Shown: piece by piece, positions 13,160 to 24,615 of the stretch
Numbering within the stretch: the stretch's first letter is position 1
Layout: each line of letters starts with the position of its first letter
From: Rotaria sp. Silwood1
Taxonomy: Eukaryota; Rotifera; Eurotatoria; Philodinida; Philodinidae
Reading direction: 5' to 3'
NCBI GenBank assembly: GCA_905250075.1
Contig: CAJNOP010000022.1
Span: forward strand, 1,046,152-1,110,151
DNA length: 64,000 bases
Translations under genes and position numbers: made by a program
The notes under the pieces: model-generated
Database searches by the model: none
What the model saw: only the letters and a program-made list of their open reading frames with translations
What the model was told of the DNA's origin: nothing

Positions 13160-16100
13160 ATGCATCAACCACCAACTATTCCCGAAGGTGATGAAGAAAA
13201 TGAAGGAATTGAACAAGTCACTGAAGGAACTCGTTTTCCACATTCGGGTGCGCAACAACAGCCACCACCGATTCATGATACAACAACAACGGCTGCTGAA
13301 TTACAAGTACGTGAGGATGAAGGTGTTGGTTATGGAGAAACACCAATACTAGAAAGTGAAATAATTGCTGTTAGTGATAATGTAACAACAGAAGGAGAAC
13401 AACAAGCTGAAAATGAAGAACCATCATCTGTTGAAAAACCTATTACTGATGATGAAGCTGAAGTTGGTGCACAACCAGCAAGTGATGCAGAAAATGAAAT
13501 ACAAGGACAACTGGATGAAGAAGGAACTTTAGCAGGTATTAAAGAAGAAGAAGGTGCGATCGACGAATCAGCAACAATATCTGATGCTGAAAAACCTTTA
13601 ACAACAGTTGCTGAATCACCTATACCACCAGCAGATGAATCATTAATTGCTACTCCGCATGTATCAACCGATGAAAATATTAAACCAGATGAAATAACAC
13701 CTGTCAGTAATGAGTTTAGTATTTTGATAAATGATATCACTGTGTGTTTTATTTATTTTTTTTAATGCGTAGACATCTTATGATGATCAACGTCGATCAG
13801 CTAAATCTGGTCGAGATCGTTCAGCTAAAAGTCAAAGAGAAACACAACAAGTGTATGTTATTGAATTATTCTGTGCATTAGGAAAAAAAACAATAAATTT
13901 CTTTCTTTAGAGATTTTGAAAAATTAGAACAAGAAGAAGAACATGATGTAGTTCATGAAGAACCTGAAATACGAATAAGTCGTGAAGAACTTTTAGCTCA
14001 TTATCAAGTTTGTTCATCTCAATTGTAAAAAATTAAAACTTATTCTTTATTGTAAAAGGCTGCTGAAACTGAACGTGATCGTTTAAAAAGTATTAATTTA
14101 GCATTACAACAACGTTTAGCTGATTATTTACATAAACGAAAAGTATTTTATCACAAAAACAAAATGATAAATTTTCTACTAATATTTGCAATTCATAGGG
14201 TACTGATGATTTACCAGCATTCAATCAAAGCAATGAACGTTTAATGCTTGAACAACAACAACGTTATCAAAAATATCTAAGTGAAATTGAAACATTACAA
14301 GATCATATAAAACATGATCAAATTGAATATGAATCAAAACGAAATAATTATGAACAACAAATTCAAAAGAAAAAAGAACATGTTGAACAATTAAAAGCTG
14401 ATTATGTTAAATTAGTTCGAGAGATTGCATCAAAAGCTGTTTTTGCTCGTAGTGGAAAATCTATTTCAAATCAGGTATTTAATTATATAATTGAAATAAT
14501 TCAGTGAACTTTTGTGTAAATTTTGATATAACTTTTAATACAGGGTTGGCGCTCACCGCCAAGAAATTTTTCTCTTGTGGGTATTTTTATCCTTAACTTA
14601 TAATCATTATCCTTCTTATAGATCTTTGCAGTGCTTGACTCTTTCTAAATCAATTTATATTTTACTTGGAACACTAAATTAGTATATTTATTTTTTTTTT
14701 AGGAAGTGGAAAATTATTTAACATTATTAAGAGAAAAAGAAGAAGAATTAATTAAAGTAAGATAGATTTATATGATTTATATTTAGATTGAATGAGAAAA
14801 ACAATTGTCATTCTTGTTTTATTAGACACGTCATGACAATATTCGTTTAAAAAATCAATTAAAAAAACGTGAATTACAATTAAAAGCTAAAGAAGAATTA
14901 GCTGAAGGTCTTCATATGATTGATTTCGAACAATTAAAAATTGAAAATCAAACATATAGTGAAAAAATTGAAGAAAGAAATGAAGTAAATCAATTGCTTG
15001 AAAATTTTATTTATTTTAATATTATTTCTATTTTGAAAAAAAAAAACAAAGGAATTAATGAAACTTCGTAAAAAAATTAGTACAACTGTTCAAATTCTTA
15101 GTCATATTAAAGAAAAACTTAATTTTGTTAATGAACAACGTATTCAAGCAGCAGAAATACTTGAAGCTAAAGAAAAAGAAGTCAAACAGGTATATATATA
15201 TGTGTATAGTTAGTTTTTGATTAACATGTTTTAAGTTGAAATAGGGTTTCTCGTTAAAGTACATTTTACATTGTCAATATTTGAAAACATTTATTTTCTC
15301 GGTATAAAATATAATGACAAACAATTATTATTACACAATACTGACAGAATCGAGGCCATTTCTGCTTCAGACAAATTTCTAATAGATATTTTATCCTACA
15401 AAATACAGTTTACTATATTAGCTAAAATAACGAAAATGTAACTTGTTGAAAGATTTTCTGTATTGTCTTAAAATACAAATGATTTAAGAATAAGGAAATG
15501 AACATATTGAGATCGTTAGATTTGTCAATGGTAAAATATTAAAACTAAAGAATATTTTTACTGATCAATTCTAAAAGAGGTTTCATATAAAATTATGACT
15601 TGATGTATATCATTGATTAATAGAATTAATAGAATTCAATTTGAAAGGTTTTTTTTACATTTTGAGTGCTTTAGTGACATGAAAAATAAATCAAAGGTAT
15701 TTAACGAGATTTTTATTCTACTTGTTTCTTTTTTAGCTTGAGATATCCATTAAAAATTGACTGACAGATAATGATTTATGAGACTTTTGTATTCAACTTA
15801 AGTTTTGGTATTCTTATATTTGTCCTTAGTAGAAGATTGTTGCAGTCATATTCAAACTAAATGATTAATAATCTAGGCATGAAATTTGAATGTTTAATTT
15901 GTATTTATTTACGAAGAAAACTTCGGAACTTGAAAATCGCTTTTTGAGTTCGGATTCTATGCATAAGATAGGCTTCAATGATATTATTAAGTCTCAAAAA
16001 GATAAGAGTCCCTAAGCCGTCCCTACAAAATTATAGCCATTGTATTGAAATTTAAATGCATAGCACGTATGTAGGACAGAACCGAATGAAAATATTTTGG

Positions 16101-17338
16101 TTTGAAATTATCAGAACATTCTGGTAATATAGAATTCTATGTATGTGCTAAATTTCAGGTCGAAATATTTTCATTTGATTCTTTTGTACATACCCCACTG
16201 TAGGCTAAAGTTTTTTAATAGAACAGCTATTAATTTGGAGAAAAGGTCTAGAGTTTTCATCCTTTTGGAGTTTTAATACCTCATTAGGATTTATCTCATG
16301 TCTGGAGTTCGAAGTCAACAACGATTTTCAAGTTGAGCAAGCTACTTTGTTAAAACTAAAGTTATGCACGACTGAATATTCTTTGTTTCGGTTTCATTGT
16401 AAGAAAATTAAACTATAGCGCAAAAGTCTGAGCACAAAATATTCGTTCAGTTTCCGGCTACTAAAATAAAACTGGTTAGAAACAGAATTTTCAATATTTT
16501 CGAATATATGTTAAGACTTTCTTTCTGATGTTAGGTTGAACAACTATAAATGAATTTTGTGAAAAAGTCCCAAATCATCTCTGTACCAAGGAAAATAACA
16601 GTTTTGGTCCAGTGCTTAGTGTGTGTTTGTGAACGTAATCAGCTTCAGAACCGTAGAGTCCTGACTGTGCTACAAATTCAGATATTACAATAAGCGAAAT
16701 CTCATTCCACTAAAGTACTAGTTTCTATGGAAATTACTATTTTAAAAGCTGCTTTTGAAAAATACAAAACCTTTAAAATATGTCGTGCAAAAGTAATTAT
16801 TACGCTTTGTTCTACAAAGCTGAACCATGAAATTCGGTTTCACATTTTGAACTTGATAGATTTCAATCGAAAAACAAAATTGATCAAAACAATATTCTGT
16901 AAGATTATTTCCTTGAATTTTTTGAAACAATTTGATGGTAGTTGTCTACTTTAGGACAGAAGGAAATTCTGAACATATATTCAGAATTAGTGGAAAAGTT
17001 TGTTTCTAAGTGGTTATTTTTACGAGGTCGAAAAATTAGTTAATATTTAGAATAAAGAGAGGAATTTGGAAATGATATATTTTATTTATAATCTTTCTTT
17101 CGAATAGAGACGTGATGAACTATCAACAATAAAACGTCGCCGTGATCGTTTAAGACAAGAAAATCAATCATTAAAACAAACATCTGGTCTTATTGGTAAT
17201 GAACAATTATTACGTGATTATGAAGAACGTTATGATGAAATCGGCAACTGTACGGATAAATTAGAAAATTTGAAAAAACGTCACGCAGAAATAACACTAA
17301 TGTGTAAAGTATTAAAGAAAAAAATTTCTAAGGTTTAA
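13160..17338 (+). CDS. CCDC96: CCDC96 / CFAP184, ciliary coiled-coil protein
   Basis: Ten exons: 13160-13702, 13773-13852, 13911-14007, 14059-14142, 14199-14474, 14544-14576 (33-bp micro-exon), 14703-14756, 14826-14984, 15052-15189, 17108-17338. They join in phase to 564 aa (human 555). Residues 1-180 are acidic and disordered (E, D, T, P rich). The rest is coiled coil, ending in the CCDC96 family domain with signature runs DFEQLKIENQTYSEKIEERN, LMKLRKKISTTVQILSHIKE and GLIGNEQLLRDYEERYDE. The family works with CCDC113 in motile cilia, linking radial spoke 3, dynein g and the nexin link, and is also reported at the ciliary base. An acceptor (TTTGTAG) ends at 13149, eleven bases before the chosen ATG, so the in-frame ATG at 13118 probably lies upstream of the mature mRNA. 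The last intron (1.9 kb) holds repeats. Confidence 0.93.
15923..16338. repeat. Foldback inside the last CCDC96 intron
   Basis: AACTTGAAAATCG at 15927-15939 pairs with CGATTTTCAAGTT ending at 16334. The inner arms GAATGAAAATATTTTGG (16084-16100) and about 16160-16180 pair around a centre near 16125. The roughly 415 bp reads as one imperfect hairpin with no open frame. It looks like an old palindromic MITE; the ends are not defined. Confidence 0.65.
16785..17040. repeat. Dispersed repeat, copy A
   Basis: This stretch of the CCDC96 intron matches 59969-60200 in the PACT-gene intron in direct orientation. Shared words include CATTTTGAA-TTGATAGATTTCAAT, TTTTGAAACAAT and AAATTCTGAA-AT-TATTCAGAA. 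Similarity is about three in four by eye with indels. Copy A ends near CGAAAAATTAG, the reverse complement of the start of copy B (CTAATTTTTCG), hinting at terminal inverted repeats. It is a non-coding, MITE-like family member. Confidence 0.6.
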
Positions 17339-17465
17339 ATAATATATTTTTTCAACATACAATAAAAGCCGTGTTTTTTTTTCTTTCTCTTTACTTTTTT
17401 TCTCCTTTTAATACAACCATCGATACCATAAAAAGAAATAGTATGTTTGTACAAGTTAAAAATAT

Positions 17466-20400
17466 TTAAAGAGTAAAATATGGTTGACGAACTAATGATA
17501 AACATTGTTGTCGTAAACGATTAAGGTCATTATTTTTATTTGTTGTTGATGATATCGAAGCAGCTTGTTGAAGAATATTTCTATAATGATATACTGTCGA
17601 AGGTAGAAAGTGACAAAATAATAAAAGTGCTGCAATTATATCGAGATTTGGTGATTCTACAAAAAAAAAGATATTCAAAAATGTTTTTTTGAATATTTTT
17701 TATTACCTTCTTTTAATTGAGTTGTTGAATTTTGTTGCTTAAGTGCGCGTTCAAATAATGTTTGTGTAACTAAAGGATTTAAACCGGATGCAACACGATA
17801 GACTGATTCGAATAAATAAAGCTATAATAATAAAAAATAATGTGAGAAATATATTTATATTTATAAGCATTTAAGTTACCCTTTGTTTAGGTAACTTCAT
17901 CATTCGATTGAGTTGTTTATAATTATCTAATTCTTGTTGAAAATCATTAAGATAAGGAATTTTTTGATCATTATTTGTCATTGTACTTGTCAGAAGACGA
18001 AGACGTAATGAAAGGATACCATCGATTAATAAAGTTTTAACTGCCTAAAATAGATGAAAAAATAAATGAATTCAGTTAATAATTTATTTAATTGATAAAA
18101 GTTTTCTTCTTGTTGCATTTTTGCTTATCGATTGTATATTATCAAAAAATTATTAGTCTAGTGCGATAACAATGCACAAAAGATTGAAAATAAAAACTTT
18201 AAAAGCATAATATCTACAACATACCAAATCAAGATTATCATAATTATTACTATTAGAACCATTTATAGAATTTTCAATCATTGATGTTATTGATCGACTT
18301 GATTGTCCTAATTGTTCTAATAATGATATTCGAGTTGAATTTGTTTGATCATCATCATCATTAAGTACAAGAAGTATACTATGAATTGTTTCAATAATCA
18401 TTATAATTCTTTCACTATAAAAACAAAATAGAAAAAAAATTAAACTGATTTTGTTCATGTAGAACTTACTCAACAAGATTCATTGATCGTGCCATATCAT
18501 AAATAGTTTTATTTGATTCTTCACTTTGCCGTAGTATATCACTTGATGTAATAGTATCAATTGATTGTTTATCATTTGATATACAACGTATGACTTGTAA
18601 ACAATGTTGCCACCATGTAAAACGATCTAGATCATAGTTATTTTTAAGAATTATATCTTGTTGTTGTGTATTATCTTGAAATGAAAGTTGATTTTGTATA
18701 TTATCATAAAGAGTATATTCATAATACTGTAAACGTATTGATTCAATAAAATTATTATGTTTAAATAAAATATATTTTTTATCAAATATAAATTGATTTA
18801 AACGATCAATATCAGCTAACCATAAATCATTATTATCAATTAATAAAAGACATTTTAATACATATGGAATAAATATTGAAAATATTCCACCTAATTGTTT
18901 TAATGTTAATGCTGATAATAAATAAATTTCATTACGTTTTTTTATATCTAATTTTTTTCCTGCATTCATTGATGTATTTATTGTTGATATAAATAAATCA
19001 AATAATGATAATGATGATGATGAATATTGATATTCAATTTTCCATAATTGTAAAAGACAATCATTTAATTCACGATTATAATCACGTGTATCAATAGATT
19101 TTGTCCAACCAGACCAAAATATTAACCAACGACCAAGAAATATTAAATTAACACATAAACGTGTTATTTGCCATGTTATTGATGATAAATAATAAAGAAG
19201 TGTATTATCAATTGTTACATAAAGTTTTTCACAACATTTACGATAGTATATACGTGCCTCATTTAATCGATTCTAAAGAAAAATAATTAATATCAATCAA
19301 AGAAAGAATACTCAATTCATTCGAGAAAAAACTTATTCATTTCTATGTTCAAGATTCTAATGATAACTGATCTACTATTTTTTTTTTGAATAACATTCGT
19401 TCTAATAAATATGGTGAACAATTACAATAGAATGTTAGTTTTCAATAAATGGATATCAAAATATAAAGAAACATGTTTAACTAATCATGTTAATACACAG
19501 CTATAATTTAATTTTATCATTTGGACTGCCAACAAATTCATATTTTCATATATGTAAGCCCGAATTTCAATCAACAGAAGTTTTTAAGAATTTTTAACAA
19601 ATTGACACATTTTATACGTAAAAATTTTCAAAAAATGATTTCTTAAGAGAAAAACATAATTATTAACATACCTCAGCCATAAGTTGATCTGCCTTTTTCT
19701 TACAAACATAATATTCATGCATTTCAGATTCGGGTACGATTGGTTCACCATAAACAAATAGTTTTACCAAACAAACAAGACATATAGCGAAATTAAGCAT
19801 CCAAGCAACCAATTGTCGCCATGATGTACTTAGAAATGCTATTAATAAATAATTAATTGAAAAATTTAGAAGAAGAAGAATTTGTTAACTTACTTGATGA
19901 ATTCATATTTTCAATATTTGTTGTTCCTTGTAATGTTCTTGAACTAACAATAGATTTTATTTCAGTTGCATCATTATAATCCGATGAATGAATAAGATTA
20001 AGTAAATAATTAAATGGATTTGTTATAAGAACACATAACATAAAACAACATAAAACTAATCGTGTTCCATTAACCATACCTTGTTTACTAGTTGTTCGTT
20101 TTTGTCCTTGAAAAAAGAAAACAATTAAATTAATTAACTAATTAAAAATGAGATTAGATTTTACGTTTTGGTACAGGACTATATGCTTCATCACTTGAAC
20201 CAAGTGTTGATTCACTTGAATCACTAAGTGATGATGGTGGTGTTGTTGGATTTTTAACCAAAGTATTTCTATCTGATGATGATACATTATTATTATTTGG
20301 AAAATCAACGTCTAAAAATTAAAAAAAAAAATAAATAAATATTCAACGTTTTTACTATAGGTTAGTATTTCTTTGTATTATCTCAAACTATAGATAACCA

Positions 20401-22001
20401 TTGTTAGAAAGTATTCGACTAATCTTATGTTTTATTGAAAGAAAAAATAAATGAATAAAAAGAAATTTAGAATAGAAATATATCAGGATATTGGTGATGT
20501 AGACTTACTTGTTAAATTTAATCGTTTCAAAATTGTTTTTAAAGTTGTATTTTCTTCTTCTAATCGTCGATTAGCTGATTGAAGTTGTCGAATATATTCA
20601 ACTGTACGTCGTAATACACCAGATTTTTGTACCTAATAGAAAAACAAGAAAATCGAAGAATAACTTAGCAACATATAATTAATCTTCATTTAGAGAAAAT
20701 ATATAATATAGAAAATATTCTACACATAATCAATAATCTGTTAAATAATAAAGACAAAAAAGAATATATCTGTTTATGTTATCATTCAAGGAGAGCTTTA
20801 TCTATTTATCAGTTATTATTCATTCTTTGCTTACTTTTTCATCACTATCTGCAACAATTTCTTTTAATTCAAGTATTCTTTCATTAATACTTGATCGATA
20901 TCGTTTTTCAATAGCATTATGTGATGATTTTCGTCGAACACGACCACCATTAGTACTTGTTCCATTTCCAAAATTAATATTTGTTGTTATATTAGAATGA
21001 CTTGGTGATGAATCTTGACGACTATTTTCATCTGAACTATTATTATTATTAAAATTTGTTTGATTAATAATTTTTAAAGGAATATTATTTCCAATAATAG
21101 TACTATTTTCAAGAAGACTTGAAAATGAACCCACATTTGAATTTGATGCATCTGATGTAGAACGAATTAACTAGACATAAAAGAAAGAAAGAATAAAGAT
21201 TTAATAGGAATTTTTTTTTCTCTAAATTTCATACTGCTTGAAATTGATCGAATGTGACTGGTATCGGTTCTGGTTTTTTAATTAATTTAGGAAGATGAGT
21301 AGGTGGTGGTGGTCGAGAACGTTTTGATGTTGTTGCTTTTCTTCCAGGAGAATTTCTACTCGATTGATGTTCTGATATATCCATTGATAAAATTGATGAA
21401 GACTAAAATAAAAGAAAACAAATGCAAGGTCATTCTACGAAAACATTTTGTTATTTTTTAAATTACTTCAGAATAATTCGTTTGAGGTGTTGGAACAGAT
21501 AATGGAGGAGAATTAGAATATTTAACCATTGTTTGTTGTACTTGATGTGGTTCAATTAAAGATTTTAATGCAACTGAAGAAAGATAATCATCAATGATTG
21601 GTTGAACATTTGAAGTTTGTGCTATATTAGTTACTGATGTTGAAAATAATGCTTCATTGTATGACGGTGGTAATTCCACTGGAACTTGAGCTGATTGTTG
21701 AGGATAAGTATTTGTATTTGCTGATGAATCAAAATATTGAAAATCATTTGGATTTAAATCAAATTCAGAAAATAAGTCATTGAAAGTTGTATCAGATAAT
21801 TTTAAATCACATGTTAAATAATCTCTGATGTCTAAAATAAAATCAATAATTAATTGTTTTTCTGTTTTTTTATATAGAAAAAGAAAAAATAATTATCTTA
21901 CCGCCGACAGTTGTCGGGTCGATATCTATTGATTGTTGTTGTGTTTGTTGTCGGTCTTGTTGATGATATTCATCAAATTGAAATAAATTTCCATTGATCA
22001 T
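17466..22001 (-). CDS. SREBF: Sterol regulatory element-binding protein (SREBP)
   Basis: Thirteen exons: 22001-21902, 21831-21467, 21402-21235, 21170-20835, 20632-20509, 20311-20165, 20106-19894, 19838-19672, 19272-18470, 18414-18225, 18044-17880, 17821-17707, 17656-17466. They join in phase to 1027 aa. The N-terminus (1-155) is Q/D/S rich, like an activation domain. The bHLH basic region 288-307 (RRKSSHNAIEKRYRSSIN) has the SREBP-specific tyrosine (Y302); helix 2 and the zipper follow at 324-364. TM1 is 430-449 with the Asn-Pro pair (N443-P444) needed for site-2 cleavage. A short luminal loop follows, then TM2 about 494-514 (ending FVYGEP) and a regulatory C-terminus. The family is held in the ER, cut in the Golgi by S1P and S2P, and activates lipid genes. 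The S1P site is not a classical RxxL; RTLQ (470-473) is the best candidate. Convergent with CCDC96, 127 bp apart. Confidence 0.95.
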
Positions 22002-24615
22002 TTCTTTTTTGTTTTATTTTGAACTATTTGGACAACATAGATAGACAAAAATGATGACGAAAGCTTTATTTTTAGTTTTGATTATTTTTGAGAAGATCAC
22101 GCCATTCGTACTACTCCGGACGAATGAATCATATTATTGTCAAATCTTTTTCTTTCTCGTGACGCACGCATTAGTGAGCGTCATGGTTATTGTATAAAAA
22201 CATTTATTTTACAAATTATGGAAATAATATTCTAATATTTATTTGAAGCCCTAGAAAGTCAAATATACATCACATGGTTGCCATTTATTGAAGAGAATAA
22301 TATAGATGTCGTTGCCGCAATATGAAGAATACGGACATCTGGTATAAATCAGTTTGGATATAAAGTTATTTTTGTATATTTGACGTAATAGCCAGCAGAA
22401 GTATCACCCCTCCAATCTTGAGAAGTTTTTGTTTTTCTATAGCGAAGTTGGAGTGTTTTATTCGTTTTTTTTTGCTCATCTAATATCAAGAAAAACGATC
22501 GACATCCAGACAATCCTGGAAATTTTAGAACACTCATATATTGGCAGCTACCATCCGTTTCAGATTAGAAAACTCTATTGAGAGTACCCAGTTGCGGTTC
22601 GACTGAGTTCGAGTGCAAAAATTTTGGACTTGTCAGGGCCTAGTAGTTCTAGAAAGAATAGAGCATACGATTGTTGATATTTTTCACGTCTACCATTAAG
22701 ACTTTTGTGAATAAATTAGGGGTGCCGGCTTAGCATTAGTATTAGGAAAATGCTAATACTTTGTATTAAAATTAAAAAATTAACTTAATGCTCTGGTATT
22801 AGTGTTGAAAAAATAATTTAATACTTTGGCATTAGCATTGAATTAAAATTAGTATTAAATTAGCATTAGTTAATACTTTTTTCTTAGGCATCAGCATTAA
22901 GTAATACTAATTTAATACTAATTTTAATTTAATGCTAATGCCACAGTATTAAATTATTTTTTTAACCCTAATACCAGAGCATTAAATTAATTTTTTAATT
23001 CTAATACAAAAGTATTAAAATTAGCATTAACTAATGCAATGCTAATGCTAAGCCGGCACCCCTAGAATAAATAGATTCGAAATATACTTTCTTTAGTCAT
23101 TCAGATCGTATTCAATGATCTTACAGATTAAATAAATTCAATCTATTCGGTTTTTCTTATTTCATAAAATTCAATATATTATCATAATATGTTTGAAATC
23201 TGGAAAAAGGAAAAAAATTTTACGGAACGTTTCGAACATGAGTGACCGAAAATGAACAACAAGACCAATAACAACTAACTGTTTCGTCTTCGACAGTGTA
23301 GCGCAATTTATTTGATAATTTTAAGTAATAGGTTTCGATCAATTGATTTGGAATTACAAAGCATCAAAAATCTTTTTCTCTTTGTGTTGAGATACTTACG
23401 AAAGCAACACTTTGGTTGATACCTCGCATTTGAGATGAATGCGACGTCCCTCATTAGATAGAGTGTGTTGAGACTAGACAAAACATGAAGAATTCTTCAG
23501 ACGGTGTCCTCCTGGCATTGTGGCCATTTTATTGAAGTTTTGTCATATTAGAATATCCAAAAAACTTTCAGTCAAGAAGAGCGATTTCTTCTCGAAATGT
23601 TAACTTCTCAAAACAACGAGACTGCCTCTATTTTCTTTTTATAGAATATCATGATTTTTTTTTGCGAATTTGTCATCTGAAGAGTTGTTTATGAACAAAG
23701 TTTCGGATCAAAATTTGTTTTTTCGACTTTGTTTAAGTATTTCACTAAGGATAAAATCATGTGAAATGGCTATAACTTTAGAAGAAAAGCATATGAAGGA
23801 AAAATCTTTCACATATCAGTAGATCTCATATAATCAGTGATGTCTTATCTCAAACGTGCGGCATCACTATAGATGTTTCCCTCGTTAGTAACATCTACTA
23901 TTGCATGAACAAAAAATTCTTCGATGATAATAGTTACGAATCAAGTACAAAAAAGAACTATTGTAACATCGACAGCGTATCTTCATCACATATTTTTATC
24001 GAATCAAGATAGTTATCAAAGACAAAAATTATTTAAATTAAGACAATAGATCATTATTGGTTCCATTTAATAAGAATTATCATGCTAATGGCAAAATCAT
24101 CTTTTTTAGATTAAATTTCAACAGTTATTTACCGAATATCCTTCAAAGATATTTAATAAAAAAATTTTTAGTAACTTTCACTTCAATTTGTGCATAAGCG
24201 AAATTAAGTAACCCAAATGTTTTTTTCATTCTATACCACAGATTTCTTGTTGATGAATACACGAGCTTCTATTTAATACAAAAACTTCTAGCAGTTCTTA
24301 TAACAGTACAGATACAATTGCTATTATATATAAAAGAAGTTTTCTTTCGTCATTCTTATTTGAACGATTTCATTTATATTTTCATAATTATTTCAAATGG
24401 ATGACAAATTTTTTATTTTCATCCGGTTTCTTATTATTTTAGAAAACAGAAAAGAAATTACCGGGCTTAAATATATTTACACACAAGAAAAAGTTTGCTG
24501 ACAATCAATGAGAAAAACACTATTCCATTGTATAAAAATTTGTCTAGATAGTGAGAATTCTTCTCACATAAGGTTTTCTTGTTGTCGTTTTTTCTCCATG
24601 TAAATAACCTATTGT
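22002..24615. other. Spacer between SREBP and GTF2H4
   Basis: 2.6 kb lying upstream of SREBP and downstream of GTF2H4 (both minus strand). Apart from the hAT-type MITE at 22717-23064 I see no exon and no other defined repeat. The SREBP promoter should lie in its left part. A short GCATT...AATGC hairpin sits near 23425. Confidence 0.6.
22717..23064. mobile_element. hAT-type palindromic MITE, intact
   Basis: A 348-bp element whose two halves are near-perfect reverse complements. The ends are TAGGGGTGCCGGCTTAGCAT at 22717 and its complement ending at 23064. It is flanked by a perfect 8-bp direct duplication GAATAAAT (22709-22716 and 23065-23072). An 8-bp target duplication with GGGGTGCC-type ends is the hallmark of hAT transposons. 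The interior is built of repeated TTAGTATTA/TTAGCATTA words and encodes nothing, so it would depend on a transposase elsewhere. The perfect duplication and close arm match suggest a recent insertion compared with the other foldbacks here. A transcript across it would form a hairpin of about 170 bp. Confidence 0.92.

Noticed and set aside
13330-13740. 136-codon open frame on the minus strand
   Set aside because: It is the antisense of the acidic, low-complexity first exon of CCDC96; composition bias explains the absence of stops.
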